From Nymphaea colorata (taxonomy: Eukaryota > Streptophyta > Magnoliopsida > Nymphaeales > Nymphaeaceae): 64,000 nucleotides of DNA. The notes under the pieces were generated by a model. It was given only the letters and a program-made list of their open reading frames with translations, searched no databases and had not been told where the DNA came from. Every line of letters begins with the position of its first letter. Positions within the stretch are counted from its first letter, which is position 1. Both the position numbers and the translations under genes were made by a program. The stretch lies in assembly GCF_008831285.2 (NCBI RefSeq), contig NC_045147.1, forward strand, positions 14,424,854 through 14,488,853. Direction: 5' to 3'. Positions 37,517 through 49,567 of the stretch are shown here, piece by piece.

Positions 37517-39471
37517 TTAATACTTGCTCTGGCCACAGCCTCTGATAGACTTTGGCAAGTTGCCTACCCTATCCACCCCTTCCTCGAATATCACACCCAT
37601 TCCCAGAAACAGATCTGGATCTATATGGCAATGAAAGATCCAGACTCCTGGATTGTCTGCTACAAACCTTAGTGCTGCCCATCCAAAAGGAAACAGGGGA
37701 AGCGTGTTCTTCATTATTGGATCAACCAGGTTCAGCTTCGATGAATCCTTCGAGGGGTCAAACAACCCCAGTCCATAACCCAGAACCCAGAAATCATGGC
37801 CATGCAAGTGCCATGGATGCAGCTCGCTGCTATTGGGGTACATGGTGTTGGCATTCTGCAAGATCACATCTACCACCGACCCGAATTTCAGGTGATAAAC
37901 GGAGGTACCGCAGGAGGTTTTCCGATGAGGAGGTGGCCGGAAAATGTCGTAGTCTGAAGGGAAGTAGACGTCCGGCAACATTGGTGTAGAATTGGATGCA
38001 CGTTTGGCATATTTCTCGTTTAGTGCTATGAGGTGAGGGGTCTGTGGTAGAACGAGGGAGATGTTGTTCACAGACCAGCGGAGGAAGCCATTGATCGTAT
38101 TCTGCGTGATGAGGAGGGTGATGAGCCTGTCGGTCCGGCGAGGGGGCCTAATGACATGGTCCCTGTGTGCCTTAATGGCGAGACTCTGGGCCAGGCCAGC
38201 AGCAACGTCGCCCCTTGATGGACCAGCCGGCGGCATGGTGGCCGGGGCTTGCCGAGACGGGTTCGAGTCATAGTTCAGTATGGCGACGCCGGTGGGCGTG
38301 CTGGACTCGCTGAGTGCAATGTTGGTGCTGATCCAGTAGTTCCTTCTGGAGTCTTGGTTGGCTTTGAAGAGGACTGAGTATGTTTCACCCGGGTAAGTGT
38401 AGAGGCTCTTCAGAGTGAAGGGCTCCACGTAGTTGCTGTCAGCTTCTACAACAGTCATGTCATGTCCCTAGGCATGGAATATATGCTCAGATAAGTTATC
38501 AAAGCTAATTCAAATTTAAATAACATCAGCAGGAAAATGTCATAGGAAAAATAGATTTTGAGTTATGAAAATTTATGTGGAGCCATAAGAAACTTATTCA
38601 CAGGTGCGCTCGTATATATAACAAAGCAAATGTTTGAAGATGTTAATGTGAAAATAAATAAAAAAAAACATTCAGGAGCTACACCATCTCATATGCATAC
38701 CTCAATTTCAAAACTAAGAGAAGATGTGGAAGCAAGGTTGCCTATTCGCAACCGGTACACCTTCCCCGGGGTGACAGTGATGAAGTGAGGCGCGCACTCT
38801 GGATTTGTCATGTTGCAGCTTCCACCCATGGAATCCATTGAAGAACAGTTGTATCTCCCTCGACCTTCAATCAAAAGAGACTGGCAAAAGTGATCAAAGA
38901 AAATGAGATCTTGACAGTTCTTACATATGTAACCCAAATTCAAGTCCAATTGTATGAATATGTCATGTTATTGCATGCCAAATACATGCAGAGTGTGCCA
39001 GTTGGAGGCTTAAGACGCCTTAAACAAGAATCTGAATACTTGCGACATTCAAACTTAGAACTTGTGAACTTGTTGCCGCCGATCAAACTGATAATGGCAG
39101 TCTGATCCGAATCAGATCCATTTAAATACAGCAAACTTACCTGAGGATCCCCGCCCATGGTAGCCATGCCTCCCATGCCACCCATGCCTCCCATGCCACC
39201 CATCCCGCCCATGCCTCCCATGTCATCCATGCCGTCCATTTCAAATCGGACGGTCGAGATGTCTGTGGAGATCTCCGTAGTGCTTTTGTGGTACCAATCG
39301 TTGAGAAGGAGACTGTAGACGGCATCATAAGAGAAGGGTTCCTGCACACCATCTGCAACGGCTACTTCGATTGAGCCATACAGACCACCCATCCTTTGCA
39401 TGCCATAATGAGAATGGTACATGTATGTCCCAGGCTGCATTCACACTTATCACATTCAAAGTTAGATACAT

Positions 39472-39519
<48 letters not shown>

Positions 39520-41984
39520 TTTTAGTTGAATCAATTTCTATTTTTTTCTTTATGGTTTTTTCTCAACCATCTATCTGCATCAGATGGACAGCTTTGATTA
39601 AATGGTTATGTCACCCTCAATAGTCATCATTCACTTAAGATAATAAAAAATCAGATCTCAACTTATAGCATCCAAAACGATGTTTGAAAATGAAAAAAAA
39701 AAAAAGGTAGAAGGAATATATGTCACAATATAGGAAAGATCTTGGTTAATTTAATTTGGATTTCAAATATCAGCTATTTCAACTTGTTTTTCCGGTTTGA
39801 AATCTTAGCTGACCTATCTTGCCAAGTTTTAATGGCAAAAAAATTGCATAACCATGTTTGATGTTCAATAAGATTACCTTGTCTACTACGAATTTGTAGG
39901 TAAATGTTTCCCCTGGTAGTATTGGACATTGTGTCACTCCTGCAGTCCCATCGCTCCAAGGCGTTCCAATCTGAAAGGAAAAGTAAATAAACGAACAAAA
40001 AAGTTACTCCTGATCTCAAGAAGATGGAAAATTAAGAATGACAGCTCTTCATTATTCAATGGCCATGGAGCACCGTAAAAGCAGAATGATAAAGTTTCAA
40101 CGCAATGATTTTATATAACAAGCGGACATGACGTTTACAAGTTCTCCCCTAATCAAAACTTTTTCTTAACTATTCTAAAGTGATTCATTTGTGCTAAGAT
40201 TGTTTTATATTTTATTTTCTCATGATTGGTAGGTGAGTGCCCACCAATCGTTTGTAAAATTTAATTAAAGTATAAGAGAGCAGAATACAAACTAAAGAAA
40301 ATATAAAAAGTACATTGAAGACTGATTTTGCTGAGACCGAAGAAATGATGCTTAATAAAATAAAAAGTACATCGAGAAAATAAAAAGTAAATTTTCTCAT
40401 GAATTTGATTAAACCACTCACAAGCATACGTAAGGGGCATGCTTGGACATGCATAATGTGAGGATCGTCCAAGATAATTTGGTTTAACTATGAGAATGAA
40501 AATGATTACTAGAGTTGGAAGGGATCGATCGTTCCAACATTTTAGTCCTACCAACTATTTTATAAAAATAAAATAGCTGAAAAATCAAACTTTTATTCTT
40601 TATTATGGTTTTCCAATTTATGTTCTTAAATTGTTCTAAAGTTTTGCAAGAAAACTGAACTTCTCCACTGATAACAGATTGATCACCTTGCTTGCTAGTG
40701 GGGTTTCCCTAAAGGCAAAAGCTTCGAGATGCCTAAGATTTTAATACTCGAGCTGGGCATCTGTCTTTTTGCTCTTTCTCGTCAGTGGGGAAAGATAAAG
40801 AATGTTTGAAAAATGTTACACTGATCAACAACTAAAGCAGGTCTGGAAAATCTATTCCGTTGATAGGGATGTGAATGGATTGGCTACTGTTCCGGCCGAT
40901 TATTATACATAAATCTTATCCCAGATCTTGTTTATCCGGAACTAGGTAAAGAAATATGGATCCAGTTACTGATCTGATTCAGTATGTTTCCTACCCGAAT
41001 CAAAATACGAATCCGGTATTCCACTGGGATCCAGTAAAGATTTGATGCAAGCTGTATATTTGAATTCCGTTTACATTAAGATGGTGAAAATGTGTTTCTA
41101 TGTAGTCTAAACTATTGTCACAAAAAATGTGTATTGGTATTATATGGTAAGAAAAAAAACATGTATAATACGATAAAATTGTATATCTCGAGGATAAAAT
41201 GAAAAATTTTAAGCAATTTTTTTTAAAAATAAAACATTTAATAAATCATAAAGATTATAAAAAAGTAAAAAATCATAAAAAATATGAAAAAACGCATAAA
41301 CGAAACTAATACGTATATAATATGTGTTTTTTATTTTCTAATGTTTTTAAAAAAAAAAGAGAGAATAAAACGGGTATTATATGGTTGACCGTGTTTTGCC
41401 CTATTATACATGTTTTTTTTCAATAAAACGTGTTTTTTTTATGATAATAGTCTAAACACTTAAAACAAAGAAAAACTTATACACAAGTTTTATAAATATT
41501 GCATATGTTAAGATCTTCGAAATTATTTTGACGTCTTCCTGTGCTTACTTTTATATTCTAAAATGTTGTTTCTTTGGGCTTTTCTCGCAAAGATATGCAT
41601 ATAGACTTAAGATTTTAACTCGGACGAGAAGAGATAATCTAGGAATTGCGATTGACGAGATCGGGAGGAAGAAGAGAGGAAGAGCAAAAGATTGAGAGAA
41701 GAGAAGAGGAGAACCTGGCGAATCCCATGCCAATGGATGGCAACGTTCTCAGTGTGGAGGCTGTTCTTGAGATCGACGACGACGGTGTCTCCCTGCTGAG
41801 CCAGGATGGGCGGGCCGGGGGATTGGCCGTTGATGGTGATCACCAGCTTCCGGAAGCAGTCCGGCGACCGGTACTCATACTTGACTTCCCACCTGTAATG
41901 GCGGATCCTGCTCGCCTCCGCCCCATGGCCGGCGGCGACCAAGAAAGCCACCAGAAGCACCCATCGCAAGGCTGCCATCTTCAT
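37517..41984 (-). CDS. L-ascorbate oxidase (multicopper oxidase), altered type-1 copper site
   Basis: On the minus strand exons are 41984-41715, 39970-39878, 39434-39141, 38880-38701 and 38467-37517, all phase 0 and GT-AG, giving 595 residues. A signal peptide (about residues 1-24) predicts apoplastic secretion. Three cupredoxin domains follow. Copper ligands seen are HWH (residues 84-86, exon 1), HSH (exon 3), HPWHLHGH and HCH (exon 5). Ascorbate oxidases oxidise ascorbate at type-1 copper and reduce O2 at the trinuclear centre. Here all trinuclear His are kept, but the type-1 His five residues after the Cys (PHLHM or SHFFM in relatives) is Asp564, in [12 protein letters not shown]; Cys559 and the axial Met remain. 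Exon 3 also carries ten Met-x-x triplets (residues 187-216). The C-terminus GCGQSKY resembles the Arabidopsis At4g39830-type branch. Catalytic activity is uncertain. Confidence 0.9.
39150..39239 (-). repeat. In-frame Met-Gly-Gly codon repeat in ascorbate oxidase exon 3
   Basis: Ten successive triplet units, each starting with Met (DG, DD, six GG, AT, GG as the following pairs), encoded by a 9-nt-type repeat with alternating Gly codons. It sits between the second strand block and the [11 protein letters not shown] motif, where relatives have only a few residues. Confidence 0.9.
39474..39515. repeat. (TA)n microsatellite in ascorbate oxidase intron 2
   Basis: About 42 bp of AT repeat in intron 2, some 40 bp before the acceptor of exon 3 in gene orientation. 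Confidence 0.9.
41113..41448. mobile_element. MITE in ascorbate oxidase intron 1, 8-10-bp target duplication
   Basis: About 336 bp flanked by the direct repeat TAGTCTAAAC (41103-41112 and 41448-41457). The terminal inverted repeats begin TATTGTCACAAAAAA on the left and, read in complement, ATTATCATAAAAAAAAC on the right. A second inverted pair, gaaaaaaaacatgtataata at 41151-41170 and its complement at 41402-41421, lies inside. The target duplication length (8 to 10 bp, ambiguous because the end overlaps the repeat) fits a hAT- or Mutator-type non-autonomous element. Confidence 0.65.
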
Positions 41985-43230
41985 CTCCTGCTTCTCCCTG
42001 CACCCTTTTCTCTTCTGCCCTTATCTCCTGCATCTACATGTAGAACCATTTAAAGAGAGGGGGAGAAAGGAGGAGATGGCATTTACTGTACAAATGCAGT
42101 GAGATTTTTTTTCCATTTTTTATGAATAAAGCCCAACGGAACCGAGGTTGCTTTCCGTTGTTATGAGTTACGCCGTGTTCCTACGGTATTAGTTTGAAGT
42201 GTATTTTTATCATTTTATAGGGAGATTTTTTTATCCATATCACTTTCACCTTTATAATCAAGGGTCTACTGTTTAACTAAGAAATGTATTTTTCAATGTT
42301 TTTTTATTTTTAGAATAACATTTCCGAATATTTATTCGAACTGCTCTCTATGAAATAGAAATATGCAAATGTTTACACTCGGAATAATTTCAGGCTCTCC
42401 AGTCACCAACAATCAAAATGTAAGAGTTATAATTTTATAAAGGGTAAAAGGAAAAATAATTATAACAATTGAAGTAAGAAAGCTACGAAAGAAAATTTAC
42501 TAATTGTAGTTTCCACTGGCCTCGGCACGAGTAAAAGAATATTTGCTGTCTTGTCCGCGTTTGAGTGGAAGAAGAAAGGAAGGTTTCTACTTTTTATTAT
42601 TTTTAACATTATTTTACTTTTTTGAAGGCATGATTGCATGTGGAAATTGGGGAGGAAAAAACAATGAAAATAATATGGTACCGAGAGTAGTCAGTGCGCA
42701 ACGGGGCCAGCCTTCTTTTGATCTGTAAGTAAGTAATAAAGTTGTCACCATTTTCTCCACTAGTCTAATTGGTGACCACCAAAGTTGTTAAAGCTGACTG
42801 TTATCAAATGCAAATCACAAACATTTTTCAACATCAACAAAACTCAATATGGTCGGTACATTAGCTGCTTTATATCCAACTTAAGATCCCGTTTGATGAA
42901 GGAAGGAGTGGCCAATCCAAAAATTTTTGGCTATGGGGCACTATGTACTAATAGTACCTTGGGCTGACGTGGGCAGGCGCTCATGCCAGCCCCATGCTGG
43001 CTCCGCTATTGCTATAAGCAGTTGAGTACAAGGGGCAAAAACGTGGAGCTATCTTGCGCTGATGTGGGCATGCGCCCACACCTGCCCCACGCTAGCTCCG
43101 CTACTAGAAGGAAGGTCTTTTAATGTACGAAAGAAAGATTTTTTTGTGAAAAAAATTAAACTTGAAGACTTCCCGCTTTTTTTGGGGGGAGGGGGGAGTA
43201 TTTCTGAATTTTAAAATGTATTGTAAAATT
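41985..43230. other. Upstream region of ascorbate oxidase and intergenic DNA
   Basis: Presumed promoter and 5' UTR of the minus-strand ascorbate oxidase at its left end. A tandem-like pair of patches, ctgacgtgggcaggcgctcatgcc at 42963-42986 and ctgatgtgggcatgcgcccacacc at 43059-43082 (given here only as positions of similar words), belongs to a GC-rich repeat. No gene supported. Confidence 0.4.
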
Positions 43231-43322
43231 AGGTTTGTTTGATGGTGCAGGAGAAAACCATACAAACTTGAAAAAAAATCTACTTTGCATAATATTTTTC
43301 TTGTGCATCAATCAAAGCCTAA
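43231..43322. mobile_element. Short MITE-like element with TTA/TAA flanks
   Basis: About 92 bp with ends ggtttgtttgatggtgcagg on the left and the near complement cttgtgcatcaatcaaagcc on the right, flanked by TTA on the left and TAA on the right. The outer sequence resembles the element at 22869-23082 (GTTTGATG). Confidence 0.55.
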
Positions 43323-45102
43323 GAAAAAAATGGTTCCACAAATATGATTTTGATAAAATAGGGCAGACATTAATGAAGCAAAATCAGACATCATGACCTT
43401 ATGTGAAGCTTTACTAGGAAAGGTTGAAATTGAATAATTTGTCTCTAATTTATGTGCATTAAACCAACTTTTATAATGGAGAGCATGTCATATGTACTTA
43501 TGGACACTAACAAGAACCATGTACAAGAAATGACCAAAATGTTTTCACTAGACAAATGAAAGTTTATAAGGACAAAAGTGGAATGTAAAAAATGTCCCTG
43601 ATAAAATTACCAAAATGTTCAAATGATAAAAGATGAGAAAATGTCTTCTCATGCTAGCATCTTAACATGGAAAGCATCTCTTTACACGACACGACAGATT
43701 AAGTATTTTTGTATGGAGCAGGTTAGCATGGGTTGTCCCAAATTGAGTTTACTATTAATAAATTTACTTATATGCTTTGAAGTCTCCCGTCTTATGAGTG
43801 GTAGTGCAGCGCAACGTAATTGATGGAATTAAAGGTATGTAAGAAGGCATGTCTCTAGTTCGATTTTCATGGACATTATGTTCCTATGTATGTTGTAAGG
43901 TGGTAGGACATACCATCCAAGTTGAGTGGTGCACCGACACCATCAATGATGTTGACGCTGTTGAAGACCCTAGAGGTAGGAGGAATAGGGAGGGGGGAAG
44001 GGGAAGCCGCATTCTGGGCAATAGGAATGAACCTCTTGCTCACTGGAAAACCCCAGCAGTTGTTGTTTTTATGGGTACTTGTTATTTATGAAGCGACTGG
44101 AGAGGTATTAATTTAAAAACTTTGAGATCATTATACATCGGTTGTGAATCAATCAATGACATTAAAAAAAAGTCATATTTAAAAAGTAACTAAAACTCGG
44201 CAACTAGCACTCTTGAATCAGCCATTGAATGGAACTGGTTTGCCTTTGATACGGGATGATCCAGACCAAACTGGCTTTATCTTAAAAAAAAAAGTTACTT
44301 AAAGCTCTGTTAATGCAGAGCAAGAAGCAAAACGAATTTGGCCTAAACATAAAGCAAGCACGAATACACCAAACAAAGCTAAAAGTTAGGGACGAATACC
44401 AAAAAAAAATGAAAACTATAATGACAGACTTTTCCTAGAACATGTGGGGCAAGGGAATTTTCAACAATTTTCCATGCTAAAATTAGAAAAGTAATACTGG
44501 ACAACATTATGATTTTTTTAATTTTTTGACTTAACTTTTGACAAGTCACTTTTGTAAATTCTATCTTAAAAAGTTTGTCAAGCCTTTTTGTATGAAGAAT
44601 GTAGGAAAACATTCGTCTAATACTCAGACAAACAGCCCCTAAAGTGAACTCTTAACGCTGTGAATGTAATTTGTAAGCAAAACAATTTGTAGGTAATATT
44701 TGTCCATTATTTCTGTGTTAATGAGCCACTTTCATATTGTTTTGGCTAATATTTTTCATGAATCCCTTAATTATTTAGAAAGTAGAATCAATCTCAACGA
44801 TGCCGTGCACGAAGATTGGAAAATTGAATCTTGTGAAATTTTGTCTGCCTAGTGACCTTTATCTCTACCAGATCGATTCAGAGCCATTGTTGAACTGCAA
44901 AGTAGGGATACGTTCATCAAATCTGGGGCAGCTAGATGCGCTCGAGCTCCGGTTCAAGATAATTCCTCAAAACCAAAAATGACAGAAGTGTCTCGATCAT
45001 ATTCAATGTTCCTTCCGGATATCACTTTTGTTATTTTGCAGCAAATTATGCGTTAACCGTCAGCCTATCTTCAAACATTGTGTTTTATGGCTATATGTTT
45101 AT

Positions 45103-45109
<7 letters not shown>
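43323..45109. other. Intergenic DNA, nothing recognised
   Basis: No gene supported. ORFs at 43623-43823, 43849-44116 and 44800-44982 have no family resemblance and lie in AT-rich, repeat-like DNA. Confidence 0.4.

Positions 45110-45195
<86 letters not shown>
45110..45195. repeat. Compound (TC)n(TA)n microsatellite
   Basis: About 38 bp of TC followed directly by about 48 bp of TA. It lies some 440 bp left of the VAC14-related pseudogene. Confidence 0.95.
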
Positions 45196-45198
<3 letters not shown>

Positions 45199-45634
45199 CT
45201 TCATGATTGACATGACCATCCTTTTCACTTTTTTAGGATGGTGGATTATGAAGCGAGCACGCTGAGAGTGAGATAAGTGCATTTGGTTAGGTTGCCAATA
45301 TGTATTAAAAGTGCAATTTGTACGGATTGTGTGCTATGAGTCGAAGAGGACTCGTCCATGGCATTTGGGTGTTTGTGGGAAAGAGACTTTCTGGGGCTCT
45401 TAGTTCTCACAAAAACCGATTCCTCTTCTCCATATCTAGGTTTATACGTGAGCCGAGTGGAGCTCATTAGAAAAATCGGCTGTGGTTGCAGGTGCAGCAT
45501 GCGACAAAAAAGGAATAGATTGTTTTCTTCTTCATCGACTCATTAGAAAAATCATGACTCGTTGATTGTTAACTTCTAGTTGTATTGCTTGTGGGCAATC
45601 TTGTTTCTAGTTTTATTAATATCCGTTGCATGTG

Positions 45635-46830
45635 TTAGGATTCTGCTTCTTGCCATGAATGAATTGAAATAACTGGATTTTAGTTGTATGTGTTGTTCAT
45701 GGAGTAGTTTAACTTTCTACATGCAAATCCATCACTTTGATTCTCTATATAAGTAATCCATCTTTTATTGCATTTGGTTTTTCTTGAGGTAATTCTGATT
45801 TTGCTGCTTTCTCTGAATGAACAGAAAATATTGCCAACTGTTCTTCATTCCTTTGCTGATCAAGATAGTAGGCGTTCGGTATTATGCTTGTGAAGCTTTT
45901 GTACAACATAGCAAATGTGGTGTTCTGTCAGCTTATCACCGTAGAGAAATTGTTACATGACTCCCGATGCATATATTCTAAGGTTTTCTTTCTTCACTGA
46001 AAGCTAGCTATGAAATATTTCTTCCTTTGCAATAAGACAGAGTTCTTGTCGATGCCTTAGTCTCTCTGGTTGGACTTCCCTTGCCAACCTGTGGGGACCT
46101 ACAGGAGGAACATCTGCTATTCTTCTTCCTTCCTGCAAACTGTCAAGAGTCAATTCCTTCTTTTTGATAAATTTCTGCAATTATGGATCTACCAAATTTT
46201 CTTCTCCATCGCGTGTATTTGTTAACTCAAATTTGCTTTGAAAGTGATCAGTTCAGTGTGTTTTTACACTTTCTCGTTTGGATTTCGTTTCTGGTTACTT
46301 GCAAGAGAGCAAATCGCTAACCATGTCATTTTCAATTAATTTCAAAATAGAAGAGTTTACTCCACTACTTAGGGAAGGGATGAGTGTTCTATGTAGCTAT
46401 GTTCGACAATTCTTATTGGGATGGATAGCTTTCTTAGATTGTGCTCCTGGTATTGAAATCTTGTGTTTTCTGCCAGATTTTTTTTATGTTACGTGTCTTT
46501 CAGATTAGTTTTGCTCTTCCTGTCTTCTTTTAACTACGTCCTGAATATTCTGGTTTATATGATTCATGCTTGTTTGACATGTTAAGCGACTCGAGCCATG
46601 TGAAGTGCTGCAAGAAGCAAATTTTATTCTTTCTGAATTTTTGCAGAGATAAAAGCTCCCCCCAGAAGGTTCTTTTTCTCTCTGTTGTGTAAAATTTTTG
46701 GTTTTTTCCAGGGAATAGTGGATAAGTAGAAGCATGTCTCATCAATTAACTTTTTGAAGCACATGGATGAATGATTATTCTATCGTATAATGCGAACAAT
46801 GTGCATCATCTTGACCCTTTATAACCTTGT
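45635..46830 (+). pseudogene. Truncated copy of VAC14 (intron 3 to intron 8), unprocessed
   Basis: This stretch aligns with the intact VAC14 gene on the same strand, including introns, so it arose from DNA and not mRNA. 45635-45720 matches intron 3 near 50913-51000. 45740-45930 matches the end of intron 3 and exon 4 (51783-51985), with at least three single-base insertions in the exon. 45975-46250 matches intron 5 before exon 6 (53040-53370). 46250-46830 matches exon 6 through intron 8 (53375-53985). The pieces corresponding to about 51003-51780 and 51990-53030, the latter holding exon 5, are deleted. The exon-7 copy is still readable (IEEFTPLLREGMSVL), whereas the exon-8 copy is broken. Position about 4 kb upstream of VAC14 indicates a local duplication. 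Confidence 0.85.
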
Positions 46831-46840
46831 TGGGTAACTC

Positions 46841-46986
46841 TGGGTGTCGTTTGACAGTTAGAACACCCACCTCAAAATTTAGAATGGATTCATAAAACGC
46901 TAAAATTAAGTGCCCATGAATTTACCCTAGTCTTCGGAGCAAGTTCATGAAACACTCATAAATTGTTTCATTTGTCAAACAACCTA
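46841..46986. mobile_element. MITE-like element abutting the VAC14 pseudogene
   Basis: About 146 bp with left end gggtgtcgtttgacagttag and right end tttcatttgtcaaacaacct, whose complement is aggttgtttgacaaatgaaa. Inner arms also pair weakly. It begins within about 10 bp of the point where similarity to VAC14 intron 8 ends. Confidence 0.5.
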
Positions 46987-48536
46987 GCTCTTCTAACTAT
47001 ATAAATTCCTTAATCTATTAAGGGCGCCATTATGAGGCCAAGTGGGTGGCGTGTTGTACTCACGAATCCCTTTATTTTTTGGGTTTCTTTTTGTTTTATT
47101 GGTCGAGCATGAAGAACATGATTTGTGCCCTAAACAACATTGTCTTTATCTGTGAGATTTTCTTCTCGTTAGGTCATTTTCCTCTAGAACGACAAACAGC
47201 TCATCGGCTATTTACAGAGGAAACTGTCTTTCTCATTCAACGTAGCAGGAGAATCCCCTTGATGTTAACTTTGGCCCACCAACAGCTGGTTGAAAGTGTA
47301 GCGAAAGTACAGCATACTGGTTCATGCACAATGCAAATAAATTTAACTTTTAACATGTTTTTCGGTGAGCAGGGTTTTGACCCATTGCCCACGGAGAGCC
47401 GAACACTCCACCCAACCCTTCATTCCTTATGGTGTTTTGAGATGCCATCTCCATCACGCTTCAACTTGCGCATCAGTGACGGTACTCTGAGGATTCAAAA
47501 GAGTTAGTTGTTGGATTCAAACCATGTCAATTTTCTTTTTAATCTTTGAAACTTAAATGGTGCTGCCATTACTTTGATTCGTTTAGGTGCAATCATGTTA
47601 TTTAGATTTGACGAGACTTTATATAAGGATATTCCAACTACTGCTATATATGAGGATGATAAGTCATGTCACTTGTTTCTCGTAGGCTTATCTTTTTCCA
47701 TTTTTTAAAAAAGAAAAGAAAAAGAATGGAATCTTAGCATGAGTCAGCTGCAGTTGTTCAAACAATCAAAATGATCATCTAATCCTTTTATACAAGTTAA
47801 ATATCTACTCTTTTTGTATTAAACATTTAGTTGATACGTAGATTATATATATATTTTCCTTTTTACTGGCATTGTAAAAAAATTGTAATTCTCGTCTCAA
47901 CCATTTAATATTAATTATGTAACTAACGGTAAACCATTCGATTGAGAGAAAAAGTTAGAGGTATAAATTGTCAACCGTACATATTTTATCTACAGCTAGT
48001 ACCACTAAATAATGGAGGCAACTCTACACACACACACACACACAAGTGTGAAAACTATGAAGATTTGATCCATTTAATTGATGGTTGACAAGAAGTTAGG
48101 TGTAAAGTTATTATTTCTAAGTCAAGTTAAGTTGTGATTCATATTTTTGAAAAATAGTTTTACATGCGAAAATCAAGTTGACCAAACTACTAATCTCTCT
48201 CTCTCTCTAATATATATATACACACATAGTGATTGGGATAAAAACCTGACCTCTCTTATTCATGTTAAAAAGTGTTTTAAACAAATGGACTTTCTAATAT
48301 GTTTATAAATACCAATTTAATATAACTCATGCTTTAGTTTAAGTATTTTGTAAAAAAATGGATCTTTCTACTATCAAAATTTGATGCTATAAGAGCTGTT
48401 CATTTTTTATTATTAAAAGACATTCTTTAACTAAAAAATGACTAAACTAATATATGTTTCTCACTCGATCACTCTTAAAATTAAATCCACAAGGTTGAAT
48501 TGTAAAAAAAAAAATTAATAATTAATTTTAATAGTC

Positions 48537-48568
<32 letters not shown>

Positions 48569-49567
48569 GGGGTTTTATTAGTGTATGTATATGGTGTGAA
48601 GGTATAAAGGTGGATTTCCCTTAAATAAACACCAAAAAAAAAAAAAAGACATGCACCATCTACCGGCATCAATCTTTGTCTGGGTCCATAGTGAAAGAGT
48701 TACATCATTCAAAGATCGAATCAAACACTGTGGACCAATGACTTACATGGAGCCCATAGGCATTCAACCCTTTGGGCCTCTGATCGAATCCATCTTCGAC
48801 CAAGATACGGTCCCATTTAGCCAGCGAAACACATTATGCATGTCTCTCCTTGATCTTAAATTCACATATATATGAAATCCATACGTAGACTTTACGAGTG
48901 AGAGACAGACAGATGCAAAGGGACCCAACCTTCATCGATTTCAACTCCACCGCATGCTATCTAGACAGACGGATTTAAATTCAGATCCAAGTTTGGGTTT
49001 CAATTGTGAGACATTTATACATATTATAACTACAGTTGAATATTAGACTCAAATTCGATTCATGTATGAAACTGCATATCAAATACAAAACTGATCGGTA
49101 ATTAGATCAGAATGTCATTAACACATCCAGCCAAATCAAATTCATAATCGGATCGATGATAGAATATATTCGATCCACATACATCCCTAGAGAGAGAAGT
49201 TGGTAGCAGTCTAACCACATGGATGTGTTTTTCATGGACCAACACTTGGAAAAAGAGAGAACTCATGGTCCATCGCTTGAAAATCGAAGCACATCATTTA
49301 ATATGCAAAAGCAAAAAAGGAGGGCATGAAGATTCAAGGCACCTGTATCAAAGTTGAAATGAAACTAGCAAGTGCCCTCATTCAAATTGAATATTTTGTG
49401 GATTTTGGTCGTCATAAATATAATCCAAATCTGACATATGTGTTGAATCTGGCGTGTTTAGAATCCATTGCGCTCCCCCCAATCCTAAAAAATTGAAAAT
49501 TATAAAAAAAAAAAAAAGAAATAAAGTAAATTTTTATTTAGGCTTTTGTAGTTATAATATTGGCAGA
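46987..49567. other. Intergenic DNA, no gene recognised
   Basis: The 153-codon ORF at 47046-47507 shows no family resemblance and is not called. 48542-48568 is a (TA)n run and 48021-48042 an (AC)n run. 48960-49190 carries gatcc/aaattc words of the dispersed family also seen near 28370, 30598 and 40865. Confidence 0.45.

Noticed and set aside
47046..47507. 153-codon plus-strand ORF
   Set aside because: No recognisable domain, no codon bias or exon context, and it lies in repeat-rich intergenic DNA; length alone is not evidence.
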